64,000 bases of DNA from Volvox africanus (GCA_030268105.1 BSDZ01000024.1:930001-994000), one strand, 5' to 3'; positions 45,101 to 50,500 are shown, numbered from the stretch's first letter. Made by a program: numbers and translations. The notes: generated by a model from the letters alone, not told the origin.

Positions 45101-45843
45101 AGCATCGGGCCCGGATCGCGGCTTCAGAATCTCTTAGATTCAGGACTTGAGCTGTGGGGCGACAGGAGGGGCGGAGAGGACAGGGAGAGAGGGAGTTTGG
45201 ACTACAAGCCCTGGGCTTTGTCCGTCTTAACCATTAACGCTGTATCGGAAATTTCGGCTGTAGTTTGGCATTGTCCACTTGGGAGCTCTTTTGGCTCCCA
45301 GGTGGACAAGAAACCTGCTGCGCTGTCCTGCGCTCTCCATGGAAACGGCGTACAAACGCAGCACCAATCCTCACCCATCCAGCATCCTCACCTAGCAGCT
45401 TGGGGTTTAGGCCGTTCAGGAGGCCCAGCTGCCCGAAAGCCGCAACCATAGAAGTGTGGTCTATAGAGTTGTCGTTATCGGTGTCATACATGCGGAACAT
45501 GTCGGCGTACCGCACGGAAGGGGGAAGTGCGCGTTCAGGGCTCGCCTCCTGACGTGCGGGGACGGTACGAGGGCTGATGGAGCGACCTGGAGGCTCCAGG
45601 CCGCCTGGATCTGGTCCTTTTAATGATTCGCCTATCTTTTTGGGACCTGGCTCGGGCTCGGCAACTTGCGCTGGTCCATCTGCGTCGTCCGCCACGCCCT
45701 GCAAATTGCGCCAAATTGCAGGTTACAAAAACTTACAATATCTACATTAAAACCCCAAAATTTATACGAAATTATGGCGTAGGAAACGCAACCTCTAAGG
45801 TCCTCACAATTTTCCGCCGGCTTGCTTCTCTGTTCCCAACCAT
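9191..45843 (-). CDS. Giant p25-alpha/EF-hand protein with expanded coiled-coil module exons
   Basis: Gene of about 27 exons: 45793-45843 (tentative start), 45392-45698, 44831-45151, 44476-44660, 43846-44019, 43112-43396, 42547-42714, twelve module exons (40975-42072, 39509-40624, 38052-39074, 33167-34192, 31710-32732, 26825-27850, 25368-26390, 20483-21508, 19026-20048, 17529-18554, 15686-16792, 13639-15249), then 13134-13229, 12595-12828, 12173-12373, 11899-11985, 11140-11481, 10473-10541, 9696-9835 and 9191-9344 with TGA. All phases agree; the predicted product is about 5,310 residues. Architecture: degenerate EF-hand, p25-alpha domain, linker, Ala-rich coiled-coil array with collagen-like Gly-X-Y patches, short helical exons. 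A role in the cytoskeleton or cilium is inferred from p25-alpha. Alternative: two genes, split somewhere within the module array. Confidence 0.65.
9458..9535. repeat. Telomere-like tract in an intron
   Basis: Degenerate ccctaaa and tttaggg motifs (tttagggttg, aaaccctaaaaaca, aaccctaaacccc) in the last intron of the giant gene. Confidence 0.55.
9696..9835 (-). CDS. Short coiled-coil exon of the giant gene
   Basis: Acceptor GTATGCAG, frame IARQVDKLQNHINEMDE... to ATALKLLHT, donor ACCAG|GTAGGG in phase 2. Heptad-like helix. Confidence 0.65.
10381..10427. repeat. Perfect 17 bp inverted repeat (hairpin)
   Basis: Arms 10381-10397 and 10411-10427 are exact reverse complements (cacacgtaacagtcagt) around a 13-nt loop, inside the intron between exons 10473-10541 and 9696-9835. 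Either a small palindromic insertion or an RNA stem in the intron. Confidence 0.8.
10473..10541 (-). CDS. 23-codon coiled-coil exon of the giant gene
   Basis: Acceptor GACCACAG, frame EQLEETKEGLYIKQEVLQQ, donor CGG|GTGCGC; phase 0-0. Confidence 0.68.
11140..11481 (-). CDS. Coiled-coil exon of the giant gene (114 codons)
   Basis: Acceptor AAATAG opens EAARDVGQMTVQLKTLEEH, a coiled coil, then a Gly/Ala/Pro linker and a second helix (ADEAARMRDLELDQGLQE). Donor ACG|GTGCGT; phase 0-0. Confidence 0.7.
11899..11985 (-). CDS. 29-codon helical exon of the giant gene
   Basis: Acceptor CCTTTAG, frame DAIAGKLDGHAKQLKTLQ... ending LLGDMQ at donor CAG|GTATAT; phase 0-0. Confidence 0.68.
12173..12373 (-). 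CDS. Helical exon with Gly-Ala-Ala repeats
   Basis: Acceptor CCCAACAG, frame ELIGQAQDMEEIRERLQRLE, then tandem GAAGAAGAAGAAGA (collagen-like spacing) and a C-terminal helix ending MQEMQDVL at donor CTG|GTGGGT; phase 0-0. Confidence 0.7.
12595..12828 (-). CDS. Coiled-coil exon of the giant gene (78 codons)
   Basis: Acceptor GATTGGCAG, frame LNAIAEQSQNAMGQLRGLA, heptads in KVAALEEELEQAKL, then Ala-rich linker and MET-RLTKELGEALK at donor AAG|GTGAAG; phase 0-0. Confidence 0.72.
13134..13229 (-). CDS. 32-codon exon of the giant gene
   Basis: Acceptor CTTCCTCAG, frame ATEGDSVSRRTRTLKSADS to IEDLDNK, donor AAG|GTTGGG; phase 0-0. Confidence 0.66.
13639..15249 (-). CDS. Module exon F (N-block only), 3'-most of the array
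   Basis: 537 codons from acceptor AATTAG (GESMDTVTGF) to donor GCG|GTATGC. It has a collagen-like start (GAPGAGRGSKGAP), the shared N-block (GKAARDALLAGIRGDINAI...KNAARRGRGG), a GKDGKDGKD patch and a very long Ala-rich coiled coil (nearly half Ala). It lacks the C-block (LAALPAALAELDRR-type) found in the other modules. All-Ala open frames on the plus strand are its antisense shadow. Confidence 0.75.
15686..16792 (-). CDS. Module exon E (full module)
   Basis: 369 codons, acceptor GCCACAG (GSGQDAGVPAHGG) to donor CAG|GTGCGT (ending KLAEQQ), phase 0-0. N-block, Ala-rich variable coil, Ser/Gly linker, then the C-block (RLAASLPAALAELDRRIKEL ... RNRQLGDQVKALEEQLKQLL). Confidence 0.78.
16793..17528 (-). 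other. Intron with a small inverted-repeat element
   Basis: Contains a tetranucleotide ctat/ctac tract (16885-16935) and a 108 bp segment (17173-17280) with 22 bp terminal inverted repeats (19 of 22 matching). No exon seen. Confidence 0.5.
17173..17280. mobile_element. Possible MITE, 22 bp imperfect terminal inverted repeats
   Basis: gacaggatacaactctctg... at 17173-17194 mirrors cagcagagagccgtaccct... at 17259-17280 with three mismatches. No clear target-site duplication, so the call is tentative. Confidence 0.35.
17529..18554 (-). CDS. Module exon B0 (next to the empty insertion site)
   Basis: 342 codons, acceptor GCAACAG (GSGQDAGVPTAHGG) to donor CAG|GTATGT, phase 0-0. Nearly identical to B1-B3 apart from a handful of substitutions, but followed by a unique downstream intron. 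Its upstream intron (18555-19025) has no bacterial insert. Confidence 0.78.
18555..19025 (-). other. Unoccupied A-B intron (empty insertion site at 18719-18721)
   Basis: 471 bp intron between module exons A1 and B0. It is the same sequence as the flanks of the three bacterial inserts. At 18719-18721 (cac) the occupied introns carry 3,391 bp instead. It also holds a telomere-like tract (aaaaccctaaaaccctac) at 18627-18658. Confidence 0.85.
19026..20048 (-). CDS. Module exon A1
   Basis: 341 codons, acceptor GCCGTAG (GDSKDEGTASASDVH) to donor AAG|GTGTGC (ending KLAEQK), phase 0-0. N-block, variable Ala-rich coil (AEDREKVKKLQDIVAALQKE), linker, C-block. Any open frame beginning at 19943 is an internal GTG, not the start. 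Confidence 0.78.
20279..20314. repeat. 12 bp perfect inverted repeat in the B-A intron
   Basis: tcatggacgtaa and ttacgtccatga flank a 12-nt loop; repeated at 26621, 32963 and 39305 with the tandem unit. Confidence 0.7.
20483..21508 (-). CDS. Module exon B1
   Basis: 342 codons, acceptor GCAACAG to donor CAG|GTGCGT, phase 0-0. N-block with a variant ASDAALAALAAAA segment, Ala-rich coil, Ser/Thr linker, C-block ending KLSEQQ. The intron upstream of it holds bacterial insert 1. Confidence 0.78.
21673..22744 (-). pseudogene. traD: traD coupling protein, broken and truncated, copy 1
   Basis: The N-terminus (MLNNFIGGGQVFLHKV, first membrane helix) is open to a frame change near 22415. The next frame has a second membrane helix (LVFGGGVLLIVFIIW) and the Walker A motif GSTGSGKT with IIIDQTGE. 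An in-frame TAG at 21880-21878 follows, and the same frame then continues (LINRGNTRLSALKG) to the insert border. TraD is the ATPase that couples DNA to the conjugation pore. Frame change, stop and truncation recur in every copy. Confidence 0.82.
22744..23367 (-). CDS. Phospholipase D-like nuclease, apparently intact, copy 1
   Basis: 207 residues: an N-terminal membrane anchor (VITISLLVGIFIGYAG) and one PLD domain with the catalytic HNKIIIIDKQKVITGSFNF (H-x-K-x4-D then GSxNF) motif. Single-HKD proteins of this Nuc type act as dimers; related genes sit between traH/traG and traD in Rickettsiales elements. The stop overlaps the traD start. Intact in all three copies. Confidence 0.85.
   Translation of the reverse strand: MSKRKYRNLFNVITISLLVGIFIGYAGNNRDVLGFLDDYLKPQATREVTPILIGNSEIGTCFTPPSGCGAVIANQISKAQDSIYVQAYGFTSGEIAKALINAHNRGVKVRVLLDKSNIGAKHSKMRDFREAGIEVDIDSVSGIAHNKIIIIDKQKVITGSFNFTTYADIRNTENVIIVNNSEIAKKYIQNWFARKEHSEISRLKRAS
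23411..23665 (-). pseudogene. MazF/PemK-like toxin remnant, copy 1
   Basis: From about 23625 the frame reads LAIFLPITSKVKGYPFEF and later GAVLCDQVRSLDWEARNA, typical of the C-terminal two thirds of MazF/PemK mRNA-interferase toxins. The N-terminal part is absent and no antitoxin gene is beside it, so it is a broken remnant joined to truncated traH. Confidence 0.72.
23619..23969 (-). pseudogene. traH: traH N-terminal fragment, copy 1
   Basis: Starts 4 bp after traF ends. After a membrane/signal segment (LVLIILSLLATTEVFAGG) it has KAGYMTGGSIISRGP and LQPLGVQLPSFNLDPC, the N-terminal signature of TraH (GG-S-x-x-R and Q-x-P-x-x-x-x-C). Family members are several times longer; the frame is cut after about 116 codons and the remainder is replaced by mazF-like sequence. 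Confidence 0.75.
23974..24777 (-). CDS. traF: TraF-like pilus assembly protein, apparently intact, copy 1
   Basis: 267 residues. An N-terminal signal peptide (MSRNISKIILILILATTYEA, cleavage near ARANA), a helical middle with PLEAEKAIETRRKVLDDAR, and a C-terminal thioredoxin fold with DDCHYCKGFMPVVN (CHYC) and the cis-Pro loop KAVPTLVAIS. TraF acts in the periplasm in F-pilus assembly. The reading frame is uninterrupted in all three copies. As an intronic passenger it has no obvious eukaryotic start context, so expression as protein is unlikely. Confidence 0.85.
   Translation of the reverse strand: MRSIMSRNISKIILILILATTYEARANAGHFYQGSERYRGFYWFEDKAYGDQSKTQEDYIPTPLEAEKAIETRRKVLDDARNQMIELAFRKDTPPQLLREATVKYKKLEQEMYDGTIRLSNASDMANFTNPEIADEIELPTNVFANKIKRKVAEEEKIKIIREFASKFDLVLFANDDCHYCKGFMPVVNNFAKEYGFTLSVTGLDTPQGKIAAQLGIKAVPTLVAISKDASELFELARGFISLSELHNNVVLGHAYSMEKQRLAVKR
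24774..25063 (-). pseudogene. traN: traN C-terminal fragment, copy 1
   Basis: The frame is open to the insert border, so the 5' part of the gene is missing. CRGLTIEDLSLVDFSQIDFS resembles the C-terminal CRG-x-T-x-(D/E)-x-DF-x-x-IDF signature of TraN, the outer-membrane mating-pair stabilisation protein of F-type systems. The stop overlaps the traF start by ATGA. Confidence 0.6.
25368..26390 (-). CDS. Module exon A2
   Basis: Same protein as A1; acceptor, donor and phase unchanged. The bacterial insert lies in the intron downstream of it. Confidence 0.78.
26825..27850 (-). CDS. Module exon B2
   Basis: Same protein as B1; phase 0-0. Confidence 0.78.
28015..29086 (-). pseudogene. traD: traD, broken, copy 2
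   Basis: Same frame change and in-frame TAG (28222-28220) as copy 1. Confidence 0.82.
29086..29709 (-). CDS. Phospholipase D-like nuclease, copy 2
   Basis: Same 207-residue protein as copy 1, HxK and GSxNF motifs kept. Confidence 0.85.
   Translation of the reverse strand: MSKRKYRNLFNVITISLLVGIFIGYAGNNRDVLGFLDDYLKPQATREVTPILIGNSEIGTCFTPPSGCGAVIANQISKAQDSIYVQAYGFTSGEIAKALINAHNRGVKVRVLLDKSNIGAKHSKMRDFREAGIEVDIDSVSGIAHNKIIIIDKQKVITGSFNFTTYADIRNTENVIIVNNSEIAKKYIQNWFARKEHSEISRLKRAS
29753..30007 (-). pseudogene. MazF/PemK-like toxin remnant, copy 2
   Basis: Same N-terminally truncated remnant as copy 1. Confidence 0.7.
29961..30311 (-). pseudogene. traH: traH N-terminal fragment, copy 2
   Basis: Same truncation as copy 1. 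Confidence 0.75.
30316..31119 (-). CDS. traF: TraF-like protein, copy 2
   Basis: Same 267-residue protein as copy 1, CHYC site kept. Confidence 0.85.
   Translation of the reverse strand: MRSIMSRNISKIILILILATTYEARANAGHFYQGSERYRGFYWFEDKAYGDQSKTQEDYIPTPLEAEKAIETRRKVLDDARNQMIELAFRKDTPPQLLREATVKYKKLEQEMYDGTIRLSNASDMANFTNPEIADEIELPTNVFANKIKRKVAEEEKIKIIREFASKFDLVLFANDDCHYCKGFMPVVNNFAKEYGFTLSVTGLDTPQGKIAAQLGIKAVPTLVAISKDASELFELARGFISLSELHNNVVLGHAYSMEKQRLAVKR
31116..31405 (-). pseudogene. traN: traN C-terminal fragment, copy 2
   Basis: Same sequence and truncation as copy 1. Confidence 0.6.
31710..32732 (-). CDS. Module exon A3
   Basis: As A1 except one Gln to Pro change in the linker (SAGPLPGD) and silent changes; phase 0-0. 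Confidence 0.78.
33167..34192 (-). CDS. Module exon B3
   Basis: Same protein as B1; phase 0-0. Confidence 0.78.
34357..35428 (-). pseudogene. traD: traD, broken, copy 3
   Basis: Same frame change and TAG (34564-34562) as copy 1. Confidence 0.82.
35428..36051 (-). CDS. Phospholipase D-like nuclease, copy 3
   Basis: Same protein as copy 1. Confidence 0.85.
   Translation of the reverse strand: MSKRKYRNLFNVITISLLVGIFIGYAGNNRDVLGFLDDYLKPQATREVTPILIGNSEIGTCFTPPSGCGAVIANQISKAQDSIYVQAYGFTSGEIAKALINAHNRGVKVRVLLDKSNIGAKHSKMRDFREAGIEVDIDSVSGIAHNKIIIIDKQKVITGSFNFTTYADIRNTENVIIVNNSEIAKKYIQNWFARKEHSEISRLKRAS
36095..36349 (-). pseudogene. MazF/PemK-like toxin remnant, copy 3
   Basis: As copy 1. Confidence 0.7.
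36303..36653 (-). pseudogene. traH: traH N-terminal fragment, copy 3
   Basis: As copy 1. Confidence 0.75.
36658..37461 (-). CDS. traF: TraF-like protein, copy 3
   Basis: Same protein as copy 1. Confidence 0.85.
   Translation of the reverse strand: MRSIMSRNISKIILILILATTYEARANAGHFYQGSERYRGFYWFEDKAYGDQSKTQEDYIPTPLEAEKAIETRRKVLDDARNQMIELAFRKDTPPQLLREATVKYKKLEQEMYDGTIRLSNASDMANFTNPEIADEIELPTNVFANKIKRKVAEEEKIKIIREFASKFDLVLFANDDCHYCKGFMPVVNNFAKEYGFTLSVTGLDTPQGKIAAQLGIKAVPTLVAISKDASELFELARGFISLSELHNNVVLGHAYSMEKQRLAVKR
37458..37747 (-). pseudogene. traN: traN C-terminal fragment, copy 3
   Basis: As copy 1. Confidence 0.6.
37750..39806. repeat. Partial fourth unit (A4 plus the 3' part of exon C)
   Basis: Follows copy 3 without a break, covers A4 and the A-B intron, then matches B exons up to about 39806, where exon C diverges abruptly. 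The unit boundary therefore falls inside a coding exon. Confidence 0.85.
38052..39074 (-). CDS. Module exon A4
   Basis: Same protein as A3; phase 0-0. The last A exon before the array joins exon C. Confidence 0.78.
39509..40624 (-). CDS. Module exon C (chimeric)
   Basis: 372 codons, acceptor GTTCCGCAG (QPMEARDGAAG) to donor CAG|GTGCGT. The start has collagen-like triplets (GAMGAAGAVGATGAVGADG), then N-block, own variable coil, and a C-block that from about 39806 downward is the B-type sequence together with the following intron. Suggests a crossover inside the C-block. Confidence 0.78.
40625..40974 (-). other. Intron with short tandem repeats
   Basis: Bases 40680-40770 hold degenerate tandem copies of a unit like ttatcatcctgtctc and ttataatcctttcgc. 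No exon seen. Confidence 0.6.
40975..42072 (-). CDS. Module exon D (C-block only), 5'-most of the array
   Basis: 366 codons, acceptor GCTGTGCAG (AQAAALEEAR) to donor CAG|GTACGC, phase 0-0. A long coiled coil (AAAAAAAQRDKELDDLKAA), a collagen-like GKDGKDGKDGLAGEKGDG patch, heptads, a run of about 17 Ala, and the C-block. It lacks the N-block. The methionine-started frame extending to 42165 crosses a (ct)n tract and is not real. Confidence 0.76.
42109..42141. repeat. (ct)n microsatellite
   Basis: Perfect ct run beside the acceptor side of exon D; it may serve as part of the polypyrimidine-rich context on the opposite strand only. Confidence 0.85.
42547..42714 (-). CDS. 56-codon exon of the giant gene
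   Basis: Acceptor GCCCCCAG, frame GQAVLAAFKNDGSSDPLAG to QLQKRLEAMERQMR, donor CGG|GTGCGT; phase 0-0. Paralogous in layout to 804-980. Confidence 0.72.
42900..42932. repeat. Telomere-like tract in an intron
   Basis: aaacccctaaaaccttacaa ccctaaaaac: degenerate CCCTAAAA motifs, the same kind as at 18627-18658, 9458-9535 and 51303-51340. Confidence 0.6.
43112..43396 (-). CDS. Gly/Pro-rich exon of the giant gene
   Basis: 95 codons, acceptor CATCGTGCAG (YFSQKNLDLTGAAPSEG) to donor CAG|GTGCGT (RTLSGIASLPQ), phase 0-0. Disordered linker. Confidence 0.72.
43846..44019 (-). CDS. 58-codon exon after the p25-alpha domain
   Basis: Acceptor CGGTGTAG, frame DAVFGAGYRYEDDPGTYF to DRPPITKPRSK, donor AAG|GTACGA; phase 0-0. 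Acidic/aromatic then Pro-rich. Confidence 0.7.
44476..44660 (-). CDS. p25-alpha exon 2 of the giant gene
   Basis: Acceptor CACCGCAG (phase 1), frame PLSIVSVDLVFTKCKAPGT, RKMGYPQFLRALAALAEESG, then DVWSAANTLGIKL; donor ATG|GTGGGT. The VD-x-VF-x-K-x-KA-x-x-x-R-x-x-x-x-x-QF-x-x-AL pattern is the core of the p25-alpha/TPPP family. Confidence 0.82.
44831..45151 (-). CDS. p25-alpha exon 1 of the giant gene
   Basis: Acceptor CCCCACAG (phase 1), frame QVLNLRDSEAAIRARCYPP, a basic helix (SYWQARQAREHRIKVASK), then RRVYHRYAVSPGQGRLV and PRMTSIQLQKVVSDMGLMQP; donor AACG|GTGAGG (phase 1). N-terminal half of the domain. Confidence 0.8.
45392..45698 (-). CDS. EF-hand-containing exon of the giant gene
   Basis: Acceptor TTTGCAG, frame GVADDADGPAQVAEPEPGP (disordered, Pro-rich), then YADMFRMYDTDNDNSIDHTS, MVAAFGQLGLLNGLNPKLL; donor CTAG|GTGAGG (phase 1). 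The loop has Asp at positions 1, 3, 5 and 9 but Ser instead of Glu at 12, so Ca2+ binding may be weak. Confidence 0.75.
45793..45843 (-). CDS. Tentative first exon of the giant gene
   Basis: ATG at 45843-45841 gives MVGNREASRRKIVRTLE with donor GAG|GTTGCG (alternatively ATT|GTGAGG), both phase 0 as required. Very short; an upstream start cannot be excluded. Confidence 0.35.
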
Positions 45844-46591
45844 GGGAAATCAGTCCCAGAGTTAGAAATATTTCATAAATTTGTGAAAATGTGAAATGTT
45901 GCCTACAAGCTTATAGGCGATACCGTCAGGCTATTTGAACTTTGCAACAAGGGGAAGGTCTCCCAAAGCTCATCACTTATCAGAAGCTCTGATTCGGGAA
46001 ATGTAGATGATTTTCTTAAGAGCTAAGGTGAGCACCCTGTGAGGATTTTGACTGTTGGATTGACCGTACACGCAAGCCGTCCTTCTCCGGACGTGCTGTG
46101 CGTGGCAAATAAAAGAATCCTTGAGGCAATGACAAATAAATAAAATAATTTGAGATTGGAATAAGGCCGATAATCCTCGTTATTTTTCATCGCCTGAGGT
46201 CCCTCCTGAGCTGGGCAGTTGAGTGCCCTCAAGATCGTAAGCTGTGTTGAAAGCGCATTCTCAAGTTTAAAATATGTTGTATAACTCTTCAAAGAAAACT
46301 CTGTCATCTGCTCTTCCGGGGGCAATCTTCTTTACACGCAAGATGCATAATTTTGTCGGGGCACAGAACACGAAGTTTCGACCCTCTTGCAAAAATATAA
46401 CATTACTGCAGATAAATACAAATTACATCGTCGTGCAGGTTTCGTCTTTTACATTTGTGGAGTTTCAGTTATGCGGATTTCAACAGAGCGTCGAGGAAAT
46501 CCTGAAGCCAAGCAGCCAACTTCTGGATAAGTCAAGAAGATGTCCGCGGTTGCGAGTACATATATTTTCATGTAAGAGAGCTTGAAACCTA

Positions 46592-46776
46592 AAAACGATA
46601 GCCACAATGATGTGTGAATTTAGTACCTTCGTCAGACGTCCATGTTTCTTTGGTTACTTTCCAGTTTTTGGTCAGAGTTGTAATTCCCAGAGCCGCGAAC
46701 GCACCGCCGAGAACCAAGCTAAACACTGACATCCTGTAAGCATCTTGATGAAGTCCTTGGCAAGTATTCTTCATGG
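46592..46776 (-). CDS. Possible small single-pass membrane protein or first exon
   Basis: ATG at 46776 opens MKNTCQGLHQDAYRMSVFSL followed by a hydrophobic VLGGAFAALGITTL helix and a basic/polar tail (KNWKVTKETWTSDEG). A donor-like GAAG|GTACTA occurs near 46607. Unrecognised; the composition is protein-like but there is no independent support. Confidence 0.3.
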
Positions 46777-47152
46777 CAGATGTTTTTTTATCTCGTCTGC
46801 GTGTTATCCCAATGCAGTACAATACTGTACGTCGGGTGGAGATGCTTCGGGCAACCTATGCTTCCATATTATCCATATCAGAATAAAACGCCCCGACAGT
46901 GTTTGAGTTCCGCGCTAATGCGTATCAGGATCGGCGAGGTCTCAGCAGGTCTCAGCCCATGATGCTGTTGAGCCGTGGAGAATCCACAGCTGGGACCCTT
47001 ATGGATAGACGGGACACCCGAGAGGGTACGAGGTCGTACGACAGGATACGGCATTGGAGTGGATTTCTTCAAATCATAAGCCTCGTGTAACCTTATTTAC
47101 CTTATTTATGTTAAAACCGACGAGCTCAGCCTCGATATATTTCGTCATTTCC

Positions 47153-47157
47153 TTACA
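47153..47157 (-). promoter_or_regulatory. TGTAA polyadenylation signal of FANCI
   Basis: TGTAA on the minus strand 236 nt after the FANCI stop codon, the typical volvocine signal and spacing. Confidence 0.6.
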
Positions 47158-47392
47158 GCCCCCATCACCTTCCAGATCCAGGGGTCGGTAGCAGTCAGTG
47201 TGAATCGCTGTACAAATCCAGACCTGTTATTCCCTAAGTTGATATCCATGGTTCATTCTGTGAGTCCTAGGTTTTTGTTACCTAATCCCGAGTGGGTTCC
47301 GTTAGGTCGGTCATTTGGATCCTTTGTGATTCCGCCGCCATAAGTTGTCACGAGATGAGAAGATAACAATGAAGAAACCCGAGACTCTTGCT

Positions 47393-47536
47393 TCAGCGCC
47401 GCTGTCGCTCTACTCGGTCCTCTCCGCTGCCAGCCATAGCTCCCCCGCCGCCGCCACCAGCGGCAGCCGTTACCACAATCTGAAAATCCCGGTTGGTACT
47501 GCGCTTGGCTCCCTGCATCAGGTTTACGCCCTGGGC
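47393..47536 (-). CDS. FANCI: Terminal FANCI exon
   Basis: Acceptor AACTGCAG, frame AQGVNLMQGAKRSTNRDFQI, then a Gly-rich tail and a basic end (DRVERQRR) before TGA at 47395-47393. VNLMQ-x-x-K-x-ST-x-RDF-x-I is the family's most conserved C-terminal motif. Confidence 0.92.
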   Translation of the reverse strand, partial: AQGVNLMQGAKRSTNRDFQIVVTAAAGGGGGGAMAGSGEDRVERQRR

Positions 47537-50500
47537 CTGCAGTTAGCCCGGCAGATAGGTAGGTAGGTAGGTAACTAGACTGTTAGACATTTCCTCCACT
47601 GGAAATGAAAGGATAACATTAAGGCGAATTGTTCATCTCTCCATTCATACACAAAGTTAAAAGCTATAAGATAAAATTAAACACCTATCAAGAACACACC
47701 GCCGTACCTCCATCCCTAAACCCAATACGGCAAAAAACACATTGGGTCTCGTTCCCTTTCCCCGCCCAGTTGGGTTCCTGTGACCGCACCCCGGGATGTC
47801 GCTTTCTGCCTCGCCCATCCCTTCCCACTCGCACTCTCAGAAAAACACACAAGTCCATGTTCATACCTTGAACGCCTTCTCCAACGATAACAGGTGCTTC
47901 TCCCATTCCTCAATCTGCACGTTTGTGGAAAAAGGTTTGAGGAACAACGGTCTAAGGACCCGACCCCCCAATGACCCAGCGTGTCTCGGGAATAACCCAC
48001 TGGCCCTTACTGCTTTTACCGAAAGCTGTAGAGACAGAGACAGAGACAGAGGGATTGGGGGCCTCTGTAGTAGTTAAGAGCCGCAAAGGCCTCTCGAAAT
48101 GCTGACAGGTTGCTTCTGCACTTTAATGTTGTGCGGGTGTGTGGGCCGTACATGTACGACTACTACAGCCTCATTCTGGGACAGAAACGATAGGCGGGTG
48201 CCGTCCCCAAAATCATAGACAGGTAAAAGACACGGCTCTCATCCATCTAAATGAAGGCCCTCAGGTAAGTCAGTAACGCGCGCTGCTCATGTTCTTTGAT
48301 GTCGCAAAATACTAACTAGCGAGGTCGTCAGACGAGATGTCATGTTTTTTCTCATCACATATACAAAACGTGATGTTGTGCTGCGCGCAGAGAAACAGCC
48401 CACAGGCCATGGAGGCCTTAGGGAGACAGAGCCTTACCATAACCCCTCCTCACTTACCGCATGCACCAGCTGCGAATAGGCCTTCGCGTCGCGCTTCAGC
48501 TTAGCCCGCGACAACCTCACCGCGCCCACACCTTCCTCCCCGCCAGCAACAGCCGCAGGGGCGCTGAGGTCATCCCCCACAGCGGCGTAAACAGGTGGTG
48601 TCAGATCCTTATGGACCAGCACAACTAGGTCGTGGAAGGCCCGACCTAGCGGCGGCGGCGGCGGCAGGGCCACCCCGGCGGCGGTGGCAGCCGCGGAACC
48701 TGTTAAGGGGCCCATGGAACCAGCGGGAAGGGTAGAAGAAAATCTTTCTCTTGGCTTAATACTTCGTGGTTTTGTATGAATTTACCTGTTTTACCTGTTT
48801 TTAAATTATTGTAAGATGCCTAAAATGTTTCTGCACAATGGATGGATGAGTACCCCTACCAGATGGAATGATGTACGCGGCCATCAAGCCGGGGGAAGGG
48901 GGCAGACGGCAGAGGGTCGATTGGATGAATTCGATGAATTGGATGGATGGATGGATGGATGAATGAGGACTCAAGCTGTCGCCGGGACGTGTTCGCTGAA
49001 TCCCAATCCAGCCGTGCCCGTATACATACCCCTCAGCGGCAGGTGAGCCTTCGCCAGTGCCCCCAGCAACCGATACGCCTTTATGAGCACCTCCACCTGT
49101 ACCTCCAACACCTGCACAGGGTTGGGCACCAACAGCAGCAGTAGCAGTAGGAGCAGGAGGGGCAATCACTAATTACTAGTGCTTAAATATTTGAAAATTT
49201 TGTAACAATATGGTGTCAAGATGATGTTCGCTTCTTTTTTTTCGTAGATTGTACATCCATGCAACAAATCCCTTGAACAAAAAGTTATTTTAGTCCCGTC
49301 CAGAATAAAATTTCCAATCCTTTCAAAACACTTTATTTCAAACATACAAAATAAAACGGATTTATATCCGTAGAAACTTTCCCAAAGCTCCGCGCCAAAC
49401 AATATCCTCCGAAACTCAGTCTCCCGTGCATGCAGATTGCGGTTAAATAGCAAAGGCTTCCGAAACATAAAATCTATCTTTCCGAGTTCTGAATCCACGG
49501 CCTTTGATCGCTAAGGGTAAGCCTATTACTTCCTCTCCGATTGAGTTACCACGCTACTGCCCGCCACCATCCAAACGACCAGCGGATTCACAATCCCTCG
49601 CAGATCATTCCGCCGTCATTATTATCATTAGCAGTAGCAGCAGCAGCAGTAGCAGTGGCTCCCGAGCCCAACCTACCTGCGGATTCCCCAGCCGAGTCTG
49701 CACCACCACCTGCAGCACATCCAGCACCTCACGAAGTCGCCGGCAGAGGGCCTCCACGAGCTGTTTCACGCTTCGAGCCGCCGCAGCCCCATTGCCAGTG
49801 CTGGTCCCTCCGCCGCCGGTGGTGGTGCCACTACCATTACTGCCGGCGCCGCTGCCACTTGCACCGCCGCCGCCAGCCGGCGCAGTGCCTGTGTCACGGG
49901 TGCAGGTCATGGCATACTAGTGTTGTCGAATACATGGATGGGCTTGAAGGTGGGGGCCGCATGCAATATCCCCAAATGCCACGAGTGAGCTGAGGCTCAG
50001 GAATCACTCCAGGATCCCCCAGCCCAGCCCAGCCCAGCCCAGCCCAGCCCAGCCCAGCCCAGCCCAGCCCAGCCCAGCCCAGCCCAGCCCAGCCCAGCCC
50101 AGCCCAGCCCAGCCCAGGCTCAATCTTCCATTTAAGTATTTTTAATTACGGGCTTAACTAACATCAGGACACCGCCTTCACGTACGTGATAAGGCCCCCG
50201 AATGCCTTTTCAGAAACTTACAGAAACACACACACCTTCCGCCGCCCCGGCAGCCGCCGCCGCCACTGCGCCGGTACCGCCCCGCACCACTGCCCCCAGC
50301 AGCTCGTCCGCTTCCGACAGGTGGCCCTCCAGCTGCCTCAACACCTCCAGAGCGGCCAGCTGGGCCGTGCCCTCGTGAAGCGCTCCAGGGGCGGACACCT
50401 GCAAGGAGGATGTACCTATTCTCAGACTTGGGAGAGGTCGTGCTTGTGCTGAAGTGTCGTACAGGTCCGTTCGGTGGTGCGCACCCCCCTAACCTCAACA

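Larger units (their letters stand above)
45844..47392. other. Intergenic region between FANCI and the giant gene
   Basis: Should contain the FANCI 3' UTR and the promoter of the giant gene. The only protein-like piece is the small frame at 46603-46776 described separately. Confidence 0.5.

Noticed and set aside
46023..46325. A 100-codon minus-strand frame between FANCI and the giant gene
   Set aside because: AT-rich, no splice sites that fit a neighbour, no recognisable motif.
47393..49111. FANCI exons read as part of the giant p25-alpha gene
   Set aside because: A stop codon, a TGTAA signal 236 nt later and 1.5 kb of non-coding DNA separate the two.
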